Source of the DNA: Amycolatopsis sp. cg9
GTDB lineage: Bacteria; Actinomycetota; Actinomycetes; Mycobacteriales; Pseudonocardiaceae
Direction of reading: 5' to 3'
DNA: 64,000 bases
Assembly (NCBI RefSeq): GCF_041346945.1
Contig: NZ_CP166850.1
Span: 6,866,501-6,930,500, forward strand
The notes beneath the pieces are model-generated. The model did no database searches, was not told the origin of the DNA, and was given only the letters and a program-made list of their open reading frames with translations. This document shows positions 23,855 through 32,291 of the stretch, piece after piece; within the stretch, counting starts at the first letter, position 1, and each line of letters opens with the position of its first letter. The translations under genes and the position numbers were made by a program.

Positions 23855-25327
23855 GTGCGGACACTCTTGCGGGGCGGCCGGGTCGTCGACCCGGGCAGCG
23901 GGTTCGACGGCGTCGCGGACGTGCTCCTCGGCGACGGCGAGATCGAGGCCGTCGGTGCGGCGCTCGAAGCGCCGGACGCCACCGAGATCGACGTGACCGG
24001 GCTCGTCGTCGGGCCCGGGTTCGTGGATCTGCACAGCCACGTGCACTCGATCGCCGGGCAGCGGCTGCAGGCCATGGACGGCGTGACCACCGCGCTCGAC
24101 CTCGAAGCCGGGCTGATGCCCGTCGAGCGGGCCTACGCCGAGGCCGCCGCGGCCGGGCGGCCGCTGCACTACGGCTTTTCCGCCTCCTGGGGCGCCGCCC
24201 GCGCGCAGGTGCTCGCCGGCATCGAGCCCGACGCGGACATCGGCAGCAGCCTGGCCATCCTCGGGAACCCGCGGTGGCAGCGAACCTCTTCCCGGGAGGA
24301 ACTCGCCGCCTGGTTGTCCCTTTTGGACACCGAGATCGCGAAGGGCGCGCTGGGCATCGGGGTCCTCATGGGGTACGCGCCCGCCACCGACCCCGGCGAG
24401 TTCCTCGCCGTCGCGCACCTCGCCGCGAAGGCCGGGGTGCCGACCTACACCCACGTCCGCGAGCTGGTCGAGGTCGACCCGGCGATCCCGGTCGACGGCT
24501 CGGTCGAAATCGCCGTCGCGGCCGGGGAAACCGGGGCCGCCATGCACCACTGCCACGTCAACAGCACCTCCGGCCACCACGTCGACCGCGTCCTCGCCAC
24601 CTTGGACAACGCCCGCCGCGAAGGCTCGCGCGTCACCGTCGAGGCCTACCCGTACGGCGCCGGCAGCACCGCCGTCGGCGCTGCGTTCATCGAGCCGGAC
24701 CGCTTGCGGTTGAAGGGACTCCGCCCGTCGAGCGTCGTGATCCTCGAGACGGGGGAGCGGGTCCGCGACGAAGCCCGCCTCCGCGAAATCCGGAAGGCGG
24801 ACCCGGGCGCGCCCTGTCTCCTGGAGTTCCTCGACGAGAACGATCCCCGCGATCGCGGCCTGCTGCACCAGGCGCTCGCCTTCCCCGACGCGATCGTCGC
24901 CAGCGACGCCATGCCGGTGTACTGGACGGACGGCCGCGCCGAGAGCACCGAATGGCCGCTGCCGCCGGGCGGCACGACACACCCGCGCACCGCCGGCACC
25001 TTCGCGAAGACCCTGCGGCTGATGGTCCGCGAAACCGGTACCTGGAGCTGGCTCGAAGCCTTCCGCCGCTGCTCCTACCTGCCTTCGCGGCTCCTCGACG
25101 ACGTCGCGCCCGCCGCGCGCGGCAAGGGCCACCTCGCCGCCGGAGCGGACGCCGACGTCGTCGTGCTCGATCCGGACCGGATCACCGACACCGCGACCTA
25201 CACCGACCCCACCCGGCCGTCGCAGGGTGTCCGGCACCTCTTCGTGGCCGGCGTGCGAGTGATCGGCGAAGGAGAGCTCGACCCGGAAGCGCTTCCCGGC
25301 CGGCCGCTGCGGGGTGAGCCGAAGTGA
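23855..25327 (+). CDS. Amidohydrolase, D-aminoacylase-like
   Basis: 490-aa amidohydrolase-superfamily enzyme of the D-aminoacylase/dihydroorotase type. Seen: LLRGGRVVDPGSGFDGVADVLL, GPGFVDLHSHVHSI (HxH metal pair), THVRELVEVD, HHCHVNSTSGHHVDRVL, ASDAMPVYW (catalytic Asp) and GHLAAGADADVVVLDP. Probable reaction: hydrolysis of an N-acyl amino acid, possibly of D configuration. It is the first gene of a 13-gene cluster and overlaps the M20 gene by 4 nt. Substrate inferred from the neighbouring racemase. Confidence 0.85.
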   Translation: MRTLLRGGRVVDPGSGFDGVADVLLGDGEIEAVGAALEAPDATEIDVTGLVVGPGFVDLHSHVHSIAGQRLQAMDGVTTALDLEAGLMPVERAYAEAAAAGRPLHYGFSASWGAARAQVLAGIEPDADIGSSLAILGNPRWQRTSSREELAAWLSLLDTEIAKGALGIGVLMGYAPATDPGEFLAVAHLAAKAGVPTYTHVRELVEVDPAIPVDGSVEIAVAAGETGAAMHHCHVNSTSGHHVDRVLATLDNARREGSRVTVEAYPYGAGSTAVGAAFIEPDRLRLKGLRPSSVVILETGERVRDEARLREIRKADPGAPCLLEFLDENDPRDRGLLHQALAFPDAIVASDAMPVYWTDGRAESTEWPLPPGGTTHPRTAGTFAKTLRLMVRETGTWSWLEAFRRCSYLPSRLLDDVAPAARGKGHLAAGADADVVVLDPDRITDTATYTDPTRPSQGVRHLFVAGVRVIGEGELDPEALPGRPLRGEPK

Positions 25328-26451
25328 TCGAGGACATCGAGGCGCTCGTCCGCTGCGAATCCCCGTCGGAGGACCACGAAGCCGTCGCGCGCAGCGCCGA
25401 GGTCGTCGCCGCGATCGGACGGCGGCTCCTCGGGACCGAGCCCGAACGGATCGTCACCGACGGCTGCACGCACCTGCGGTGGCGGTTCGGCGAGCCGCGG
25501 GTCCTGCTGCTCGGCCACCACGACACCGTGTGGCCACTGGGTTCTCTGCGCACCCACCCGTTCGAGGTCCGCGACGGCGTCCTGCGCGGACCGGGCTGCT
25601 TCGACATGAAGGCCGGCGTCGTGATGGCCCTGCACGCCGCCGCGGCGCTGCCCGACCGGGACGGCCTCTCGATCCTCGTCACCGGCGACGAGGAGATCGG
25701 CTCGCCGCTGTCCCGGCCGCTGATCGAGGCCGAGGCCAAGACCTGCGACGCGGTGTTCGTGCTCGAAGCCTCGGCCGACGGCGGGGCGCTGAAGACCCGC
25801 CGCAAGGGCGTTTCCCGGTACTGGGTCGAAGTCGGAGGCCGCGCCGCGCACGCCGGGCTGGAACCGGAGAAGGGCGTCAACGCCGGGATCGAGGTCGCGC
25901 ACCAGATCCTCGCCGTGGCCGTGCTCGCGGACGCGGAGAAGGGCACCACCGTCGTCCCGACCGCGCTCAGCGCCGGGACGACGACCAACACCGTGCCCGC
26001 CGCGGCGAGCGTGGCGGTCGACGCCCGTGTCTGGGACACCGGCGAGCAGGACCGCGTGGACCGGGCCATCAGGAGCCTGGCCCCGGTCGTCGACGGCTCG
26101 TGGATCCGGATCGGCGGCGGCATCAACCGGGCACCGCTGGACGCGAAGGCGTCGGCGGAACTGTTCGTGCTGGCGAACGAACTCGCCGCCGGGCTGGGGC
26201 TCGGGCCGCTCGCCGAGGCGGCCGTCGGCGGGGCGTCGGACGGCAATTTCACCGCGGGACTGGGCATCCCGACCCTCGACGGCCTCGGCGCCGTCGGCGG
26301 CGGTGCCCACGCCGACGACGAACACGTCCTCGTCGCGGAGCTGCCGCGGCGCACCAGGTTGCTCACCGCACTCGCCGAAACCGTGCTGGCGCGGGGAAGT
26401 TCGTCCGCGCCGACGAACACGCGGGGCGAATCCGGTGCGGCGCAACGGTGA
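25324..26451 (+). CDS. M20 carboxypeptidase (CPG2/ArgE-like)
   Basis: 375-aa zinc peptidase of family M20A. Metal site pieces: LLLGHHDTVWPLG (His-x-Asp), GPGCFDMKAGVVMAL (bridging Asp), VTGDEEIGS (catalytic Glu pair) and GGGAHADDEHV (final His). The lid domain begins near GGRAAHAGLEPEKGVNAG. The family removes an acyl group or a C-terminal residue. In known NSAR pathways an M20 enzyme hydrolyses N-succinyl-L-amino acids; I infer the same role here. Starts with GTG in a 4-nt overlap. Confidence 0.88.
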   Translation: MIEDIEALVRCESPSEDHEAVARSAEVVAAIGRRLLGTEPERIVTDGCTHLRWRFGEPRVLLLGHHDTVWPLGSLRTHPFEVRDGVLRGPGCFDMKAGVVMALHAAAALPDRDGLSILVTGDEEIGSPLSRPLIEAEAKTCDAVFVLEASADGGALKTRRKGVSRYWVEVGGRAAHAGLEPEKGVNAGIEVAHQILAVAVLADAEKGTTVVPTALSAGTTTNTVPAAASVAVDARVWDTGEQDRVDRAIRSLAPVVDGSWIRIGGGINRAPLDAKASAELFVLANELAAGLGLGPLAEAAVGGASDGNFTAGLGIPTLDGLGAVGGGAHADDEHVLVAELPRRTRLLTALAETVLARGSSSAPTNTRGESGAAQR

Positions 26452-26483
26452 CCGGCGGGCCGGGTCCGGAGAGGATCGTCAGC

Positions 26484-27368
26484 GTGACTGAAGTCGTGAC
26501 GAACACAGCCCCGCCGCTGCGGGACGAGGCGGCCGCCGCCGCGGCCACCGCCGCCACGGCCTCGGGGGTCGCCGTCCGGACCCTGGCCGAGGTCGCCGAC
26601 CTGGCCGCCGTGACCCGGCTCTTCGAGTCGATCTGGCGCCCCGAACCGGGAAACCCGCCCGTGACCGCCGAACTGCTGCGCGCCATGGTCTCGGCGGGCA
26701 ACTACGTGGCCGGTGCCTTCGACGGGACCGAGCTGCTCGGTGCCTGCTTCGGGTTCTTCGGCGGACCGGCGAAGGGAGGACTGCACAGCCACATCGCCGG
26801 CGTCGCCACGAGCGGGCACGGCCGCGGCATCGGCTTCGCGCTGAAGCTGCACCAGCGCGCGTGGGCGCTGCGGCAGGACGTCGAGGAGATCTCCTGGACG
26901 TTCGACCCGCTGGTGCGCCGCAACGCCCACTTCAACCTGACCAAGCTCGCCGCCCGCCCGGCGCACTACCTGCCCGACTTCTACGGCCCGATGCACGACG
27001 GCATCAACGGCGCCGGCGACACCGACCGGCTGCTGGCCGTCTGGAACCTGACGAGCCCGCCGGTGCGGGCGGCCGCCGGCGGGGCCCCGGCCCGGGCGGA
27101 CGCCGCCACGCTGCGGAAGCGAGGAGCCGCGGTCGCGCTGGCCGCGGACGCCGGTGGGGCGCCGGTCGGCGGGCCCGCAGACGCCCCTGTCCTGCTCGTC
27201 GCCGTGCCGCCGGACATCGAGGCGCTCCGGCGCACCGACCCGGAGCTGGGCCGGGCGTGGCGGGTCGCGCTGCGGGAGGTCCTGGGCGGGTTGATGGCCG
27301 GCGGGGCGTCGGTCACCGGATTCGATCGTGCCGGCTGGTACGTGGTCGCGAAGGAGCGCAGGTCGTGA
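26484..27368 (+). CDS. GNAT family N-acyltransferase
   Basis: 294-aa acyl-CoA-dependent transferase. Seen: VRTLAEVADLAAVTRLFESIWR at the start of the domain, AGNYVAGAFDGTELLGACFGFFG, HSHIAGVATSGHGRGIGFALKLHQRAWAL (the acyl-CoA loop GxGRGxG) and SWTFDPLVRRNAHFNLTKLAA. Genes of this kind sit beside N-succinylamino-acid racemase genes and succinylate D-amino acids. The GTG at 26484 follows GGAGAGG; a GTG at 26448 is possible. It overlaps the racemase gene by 4 nt. Acyl donor not proven. Confidence 0.83.
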   Translation: MTEVVTNTAPPLRDEAAAAAATAATASGVAVRTLAEVADLAAVTRLFESIWRPEPGNPPVTAELLRAMVSAGNYVAGAFDGTELLGACFGFFGGPAKGGLHSHIAGVATSGHGRGIGFALKLHQRAWALRQDVEEISWTFDPLVRRNAHFNLTKLAARPAHYLPDFYGPMHDGINGAGDTDRLLAVWNLTSPPVRAAAGGAPARADAATLRKRGAAVALAADAGGAPVGGPADAPVLLVAVPPDIEALRRTDPELGRAWRVALREVLGGLMAGGASVTGFDRAGWYVVAKERRS

Positions 27369-28468
27369 AACTCGACGGGGTGGAACTGCTCCGCGTCCGG
27401 ATGCCGCTGGTGGCACCGTTCCGGACGTCGTTCGGCACGCAGGCCGAGCGCGAACTCCTGCTCTTGCGGGCGGTGACGTCCGAAGGCGAGGGCTGGGGCG
27501 AGTGCGGCGCGATGGTCGACCCGCTCTACTCCTCGGAGTACGTCGACGGCGTCGAGCACGTGCTGCGCACCTTCCTCGTGCCCGCCCTCCTCGCCGCCGG
27601 GGACCTGACGGCGAACAAGGTCGCACCGCTGCTGGCGAAGTTCAAGGGGCACCGGATGGCCAAGGCCGCCCTGGAAATGGCGGTGCTCGACGCCGAGCTG
27701 CGCGCCCGCGGCGTGTCCTTCGGCGCCGCACTGGGGTCCACAAAGGACTCCGTGCCGTGCGGGGTTTCCGTCGGCATCATGGACACCGTCCCGAAGCTCC
27801 TGGACGCCGTGGCCGGCTACCTCGACGCCGGGTACGTCCGGATCAAGCTGAAGATCGAGCCCGGCTGGGACGTCGAACCGGTCCGCGCGGTCCGCGAACG
27901 CTTCGGGGACATCCTGCTGCAGGTCGACGCGAACACCGCGTACACGCTCTCGGACGTGCCGCAGCTGCAACGGCTGGACCCGTTCGAGCTGCTGCTCATC
28001 GAGCAGCCCCTGGAAGAGGAAGACGTCCTCGGCCACGCCGAACTGGCGAAGCACATCCGGACGCCGATCTGCCTGGACGAGTCGGTCGTCTCCGCGCGGT
28101 CGGCCGCCGACGCGATCAAGCTCGGCGCCTGCCGGATCGTCAACATCAAGCCGAGCCGGGTCGGCGGCTACCTCGAAGCGCGGCGTGTGCACGACGTCTG
28201 CGCCGCGCACGGCGTCCCGGTCTGGTGCGGCGGGATGATCGAGACCGGGCTCGGCCGGGCCGCCAACGTCGCGCTCGCGTCGCTGCCCGGCTTCACCCTG
28301 CCGGGCGACACCTCGGCGTCGGACCGGTTCTACCGCACCGACATCACCGAGCCGTTCGTCCTGGCGGCCGGCCGGCTGCCGGTGCCGACCGGTCCCGGTC
28401 TCGGCGTCACGCCGATCCCGGAGCGGCTGACCGAGGTGACGACCGCGAAGGCGTGGCTCGCGTCATGA
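27365..28468 (+). CDS. N-acylamino-acid racemase / o-succinylbenzoate synthase-like
   Basis: 367-aa enolase-superfamily enzyme, nearly the length of and, from memory, very close to the N-acylamino-acid racemase of Amycolatopsis. It interconverts N-acyl-D- and L-amino acids by abstracting the alpha proton. Catalytic residues visible: VRIKLKIEP (Lys161, Lys163), QVDANTAY (Asp188), LIEQPLEEED (Glu213), CLDESVVSA (Asp238) and VNIKPSRVGG (Lys262). The family also catalyses the menaquinone step, but there are no other men genes near. Its place between GNAT and MFS genes argues for amino-acid racemisation. Confidence 0.95.
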   Translation: MKLDGVELLRVRMPLVAPFRTSFGTQAERELLLLRAVTSEGEGWGECGAMVDPLYSSEYVDGVEHVLRTFLVPALLAAGDLTANKVAPLLAKFKGHRMAKAALEMAVLDAELRARGVSFGAALGSTKDSVPCGVSVGIMDTVPKLLDAVAGYLDAGYVRIKLKIEPGWDVEPVRAVRERFGDILLQVDANTAYTLSDVPQLQRLDPFELLLIEQPLEEEDVLGHAELAKHIRTPICLDESVVSARSAADAIKLGACRIVNIKPSRVGGYLEARRVHDVCAAHGVPVWCGGMIETGLGRAANVALASLPGFTLPGDTSASDRFYRTDITEPFVLAAGRLPVPTGPGLGVTPIPERLTEVTTAKAWLAS

Positions 28469-29712
28469 CCGCGGTGGACGCGCGCACCGAGCTCTGGACG
28501 GCCCGCCGGGTCAACCGGACGGCGCTGGTGACGATGGCCGTCATGCTGTGCGCCTGGTCGGTCGACTACATCGACCGCTTCGCGATCAGCATGGCCCTGC
28601 CGTCGATCGGCGCCGAGTTCGCGCTGTCCAAGTCCCAGCAGGGCTGGCTGGTCACCGTCTTCGCCCTGGTGTACCTGGTGTGCCAGATCCCGGCGGGGTA
28701 CCTCGCGGACCGCTTCGGCGCCCGGCGCCCGATGCTCGTGACGCTGGTGCTCTGGTCGCTGTTCACCGCGCTCACCGGCGTGGCGGGCACGTTCGGCCTG
28801 CTGCTGCTCGTGCGGGCCCTGTTCGGGGTCTGCCAGGGCTGCTTCCCGGCGGCGTCGTTCAAGGCGGTCGCCGAGCGGACCACCCCGGCCAACCGGGCGA
28901 CCGCGAGCGGCGTGATGCTCTCGGCCAGCGGCGTCGGCGCGGGCCTGGCCCCGCTGATCGTCGGGCCGCTGCTGATGGCCGTCGGCTGGCGGCACACGTT
29001 CTTCTGGATGGCCGGCTGCGGCGTCGTGATCGGGGTGGCGGTGTGGGCGATCCTCCCGAAGGCGCTGCCCGGCCGGCTGAGCAGCCTGCCGAAGGAGAAG
29101 GCCGCGCCGGAGGTGCCGCGCTCGCGGGTGCTGCGCTCGCCCGTCGTGTGGAAGTTCGCGCTGCTGTTCTGCCTGGTGAACATGCTGGCCTACGGCCTGA
29201 TCACCTGGGTGCCGAGCTACCTGGTGGAGGCGCGGCACCTGTCGCTCGCCCAGACCGGCGTGCTGGCCGCGATCCCGATGCTGGTCAGCATCGGCACCAC
29301 GATCCTCGGCGGCTGGCTGTTCGACCGGTTCTTCCACGACCGGGCCCGGTGGTTCCTCGGCGGCATCCTGCTGGTCACCGTCGTCCTGCTGGGGCTGATG
29401 GTCACCGCGGGCAGCACGGCGGAGTTCACCGCGTACGAGACGCTCGCGCTCGGCGTGGCCGGTCTCGCCACGATGGGCGTGTTCGGGCTGCCGCTGCGGG
29501 TGCTGCCGCCGGCGGTGATCGGGGTCGGCATGGGGATCCTGAACTTCGGCGGCCAGGTCGCCGGCGCGGTCGCCCCCGTGGTGATGGGCCGGCTCGCCGA
29601 CGCGTTCTCCTACCCCGCGGCCTTCGGCTTCCTCATCGGCACCACGCTGCTGGCCGCGGTGGTGGCGTTCTGGGTGCCGCAGCGGGCCGAGCAGTTCACG
29701 TTCGCCGGATAG
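28465..29712 (+). CDS. MFS transporter (ACS/anion-cation type)
   Basis: 415-aa, twelve-helix major facilitator protein. The loop 2-3 signature GYLADRFGARRPMLV and the loop 8-9 copy GWLFDRFFHDRAR are visible, and the first segment contains WSVDYIDRFAISMALP, which is typical of the anion:cation symporter group for organic acids. It probably imports or exports an N-acyl amino acid or organic acid linked to the racemase pathway. Starts with ATG in a 4-nt overlap with the racemase stop. Confidence 0.9.
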   Translation: MTAVDARTELWTARRVNRTALVTMAVMLCAWSVDYIDRFAISMALPSIGAEFALSKSQQGWLVTVFALVYLVCQIPAGYLADRFGARRPMLVTLVLWSLFTALTGVAGTFGLLLLVRALFGVCQGCFPAASFKAVAERTTPANRATASGVMLSASGVGAGLAPLIVGPLLMAVGWRHTFFWMAGCGVVIGVAVWAILPKALPGRLSSLPKEKAAPEVPRSRVLRSPVVWKFALLFCLVNMLAYGLITWVPSYLVEARHLSLAQTGVLAAIPMLVSIGTTILGGWLFDRFFHDRARWFLGGILLVTVVLLGLMVTAGSTAEFTAYETLALGVAGLATMGVFGLPLRVLPPAVIGVGMGILNFGGQVAGAVAPVVMGRLADAFSYPAAFGFLIGTTLLAAVVAFWVPQRAEQFTFAG

Positions 29713-29734
29713 TCCACAACGGACGGAGGTCCCC

Positions 29735-29914
29735 ATGGAGTCAGCCGAAGAGGTGGTCACCCGCTGGGCGGCGGAGGCCGGCGCGCGGGCCCGCTCGTAC
29801 GCGGCCGGCGCCGCGGTCACCGCGTCGCGGGTCAAGGTCCTGCTCGCGGTGCGGTACGCGGCGCTGCGGGCCGGCGCGGGCCACCGGCTGCGGGCGGTTC
29901 GTCGCCCGCGATGA
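29735..29914 (+). CDS. Small Ala/Arg-rich protein, 59 aa
   Basis: Short gene not recognised, beginning MESAEEVVTRWAAEAGARA and ending with a basic LRAVRRPR tail. GGACGGAGG stands 6 nt before the ATG, an excellent ribosome site. Predicted amphipathic helical with a net positive C terminus; no signal peptide. It lies 22 nt after the MFS stop and in line with the cluster. It could be a small partner of the transporter or regulator-like peptide; unknown. Confidence 0.5.
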   Translation: MESAEEVVTRWAAEAGARARSYAAGAAVTASRVKVLLAVRYAALRAGAGHRLRAVRRPR

Positions 29915-30018
29915 AAGTTCCGCCGGGTCTTGTCGGTTTCGACGAACCGGCCGCCCCGGCACCCGTCCTAGCATCCCCGCATCGCCGGTACCCCCCACCG
30001 TCGCCACGAGAGGCAACC

Positions 30019-31404
30019 ATGTCGAAGCTCACCGAACTCTCCGCCTGGCTGGCCGGCCGGCTCCCCGCGCTGCTGGCCGAGCACCAGGTGCCGGGCGCGT
30101 CCGTCGCCGTGTACGCCGGCGGCGAAACCATCGACCACGCGGCGGGGGTGCTCAACAAGGCCACCGGCGTCGAGGCGGACACCGATTCGCTGTTCCAGAT
30201 CGGCTCCATCACGAAGATCTGGACGACCACCCTGGCCCTGCAGCTGGCCGACGAGGGCCTCCTCGACCTCGACCAGCCGGTCCGGAAGTACCTGCCGGAG
30301 TTCAAGATCGCCGACGAGGACTCCGCCGCGCGGATCACCGTCCGGCAGCTGATGTGCCACACCTCCGGCTTCGAGGGCGACATCTTCACCGACACCGGCC
30401 GCGGTGACGACTGCGTCGAGAAGTACGTCGCCACCCTCGGCGACGTCCCGCAGCTGTTCGCCCCTGGCGAGATGTTCTCCTACAACAACGCCGCCTTCTG
30501 CGTGCTCGGCCGGGTCGTGGAAGTGCTGCGCGGCAAGGCCTACAACGTCTGCCTGGCCGAGCACCTGTTCGTCCCCTTGGGACTGACGCACGCCGCGGCG
30601 AGCCCGTACGAGGCCATCCGGTTCCGGGCCGCGCTCGGGCACCTGACGCCGGAGCCGGGTGCCGACCCCGAGCCCGCCGGGGTCTGGGCGCTGGCGGCGT
30701 CCAACGCCCCGGCCGGCGCGATGCTCGCCATGCGGCCGCGGGACCTGGTCACGTTCGCCGCGATGCACCTGCGCGACGGCGAAGGCCCGGACGGTACCCG
30801 CGTGCTCGGCGCGGACAGCGCCCGCGCCATGCGGGAGCGCGTGGTGGAGCTGCCCGACCTCGGCCTGATGGGCGACGCGTGGGGCCTCGGCTGGTCGCTC
30901 TTCGACTGGGCGGGCGGCGAGGTCGTCGGCCACGACGGTGGCACGATCGGCCAGTCGTCCTTCCTGCGCCTCGCACCCGGGCACGACGTCGCGGTGGCGC
31001 TGCTGACCAACGGCGGCAACCCGATCGCGCTCTACACCGAAGTCGTCGGCCACGTGCTGAAGGAGCTGACCGGCATCGAGCTCGCCGTGCCGCCGGTGCC
31101 GGACCCGGCCGCGCCGCGGATCGACGCGACGCGGTACGTCGGCGAGTACTCGTCGTCCGTCGCGGACATCACGGTCAGCCAGGACGGCGACGGCCGCGTC
31201 TGGGTGGAGCGCGTCCCGAAGGGGATCTTCGCGGAGCTGGCCAAGCCGGAGAAGACCGAGCTGGTCGCGATGAACGGCGACACGCTGATCCTGGCCGAGC
31301 CGATGCAGGGGATGTACCTGCCGCACGCGTTCGTCGGCGACGACGGCACCGGGCGCGCGCTGTACCTGCACACCGGCCGCGCCGATCGGCGGGTGCGCGC
31401 GTGA
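30019..31404 (+). CDS. Serine hydrolase, class C beta-lactamase/S12 type
   Basis: 461-aa member of the S12 family (class C beta-lactamases, D-aminopeptidases, D-alanyl carboxypeptidases). Active-site motifs: IGSITKIW (Ser63-x-x-Lys66), SYNNAAF (Tyr155-x-Asn157) and HDGGTIGQSS (the HxG/KTG equivalent). A C-terminal beta-barrel extension follows. The start at 30019 is supported by CGAGAGG. It shares the run TDTGRGDDCVEKYV with the C-terminal half of the fusion at 37680, so the two are related by duplication. No signal peptide, so likely cytosolic, acting on imported peptides. Confidence 0.88.
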   Translation: MSKLTELSAWLAGRLPALLAEHQVPGASVAVYAGGETIDHAAGVLNKATGVEADTDSLFQIGSITKIWTTTLALQLADEGLLDLDQPVRKYLPEFKIADEDSAARITVRQLMCHTSGFEGDIFTDTGRGDDCVEKYVATLGDVPQLFAPGEMFSYNNAAFCVLGRVVEVLRGKAYNVCLAEHLFVPLGLTHAAASPYEAIRFRAALGHLTPEPGADPEPAGVWALAASNAPAGAMLAMRPRDLVTFAAMHLRDGEGPDGTRVLGADSARAMRERVVELPDLGLMGDAWGLGWSLFDWAGGEVVGHDGGTIGQSSFLRLAPGHDVAVALLTNGGNPIALYTEVVGHVLKELTGIELAVPPVPDPAAPRIDATRYVGEYSSSVADITVSQDGDGRVWVERVPKGIFAELAKPEKTELVAMNGDTLILAEPMQGMYLPHAFVGDDGTGRALYLHTGRADRRVRA

Positions 31405-32291
31405 GCCCGGTCGAGGAGCGGATCGCGGACGTCTTCACCGCGGCCGGCGCGCGGGGGTTCGTGCACGCGCGGGAGCTCGGCGGGGAGGCCGAGGTGGCCG
31501 TCGGCGCGGACGACCCGGTGGTGCTGGCGTCGGTGTTCAAGATCCCGGTCGCCGTCGCCTACGCGCGCGAAGTCGTGGCCGGCCGGCTCGACGAAACCGC
31601 GCGGACCCGCGTCGGGAAGCGCTACCGCATCGGCGGGATCGGCACCGCCGGCTGCGCCGACGACGTGGAGATGAGCTGGCGCGACCTGGCGCTGTTCATG
31701 CTGACCATGAGCGACAACGCGGCCACCGATGTCATCTACCACCGCGTCGGCCAGGCCGCCGTCGACCGCGTCCTGGCCGACCTCGGCCTGGAGCGCACGC
31801 GGCTGATCGGCTGCTGCGAGGACCTCTTCGCCTCCGTGCTCGCCGACCTGGGGGCGGCCGGGACAGACGACCTCGACGCGGTGTTCGCCGGGGCGACGCC
31901 CGAACAGACCTGGAAGCTCGCGGTGCTCGACCCGGAGCGGACGACGTCGTCCACGCCCCGCGAGATCACCACGCTGCTCGAAGCGATCTGGACCGACCGC
32001 GCCGCCGAACCGGCCGCGTGCGAGCGGGTGCGCACGATCATGGCGCAGCAGATCTGGCCGCACCGGATCTCCGCCGGCTTCGGCTCCGACGTGACGATCG
32101 CGGCCAAGACCGGCACCCTGCCCGCCGTCCGCAACGAAGCCGGCGTGGTGTCCTTCCCGGACGGCCGCCGCTTCGCCGTCGCGGTCTTCACCCGCGCGGA
32201 CTCCCTCGCCGGGCGGCAGCCCGCCGTCGACGCCGCCATCGGCAAGGCCGCCCGCCTCGCCGTGGACCACCTCCGGAAGGAAACGCCATGA
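31401..32291 (+). CDS. Serine hydrolase, class A beta-lactamase-like
   Basis: 296-aa protein of the class A beta-lactamase fold. Motifs: VLASVFKIPVA (Ser44-x-x-Lys47), MSDNAATD (Ser104-Asp-Asn106) and AAKTGTLPA (Lys236-Thr-Gly). I cannot find the omega-loop E-x-x-L-N that supplies the deacylating Glu of true class A enzymes, so it may be a peptidase or slow hydrolase rather than a resistance enzyme. No signal peptide. The GTG overlaps the preceding stop, and the gene overlaps the lipoprotein gene, so it is embedded in the cluster. Confidence 0.85.
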   Translation: MSPVEERIADVFTAAGARGFVHARELGGEAEVAVGADDPVVLASVFKIPVAVAYAREVVAGRLDETARTRVGKRYRIGGIGTAGCADDVEMSWRDLALFMLTMSDNAATDVIYHRVGQAAVDRVLADLGLERTRLIGCCEDLFASVLADLGAAGTDDLDAVFAGATPEQTWKLAVLDPERTTSSTPREITTLLEAIWTDRAAEPAACERVRTIMAQQIWPHRISAGFGSDVTIAAKTGTLPAVRNEAGVVSFPDGRRFAVAVFTRADSLAGRQPAVDAAIGKAARLAVDHLRKETP

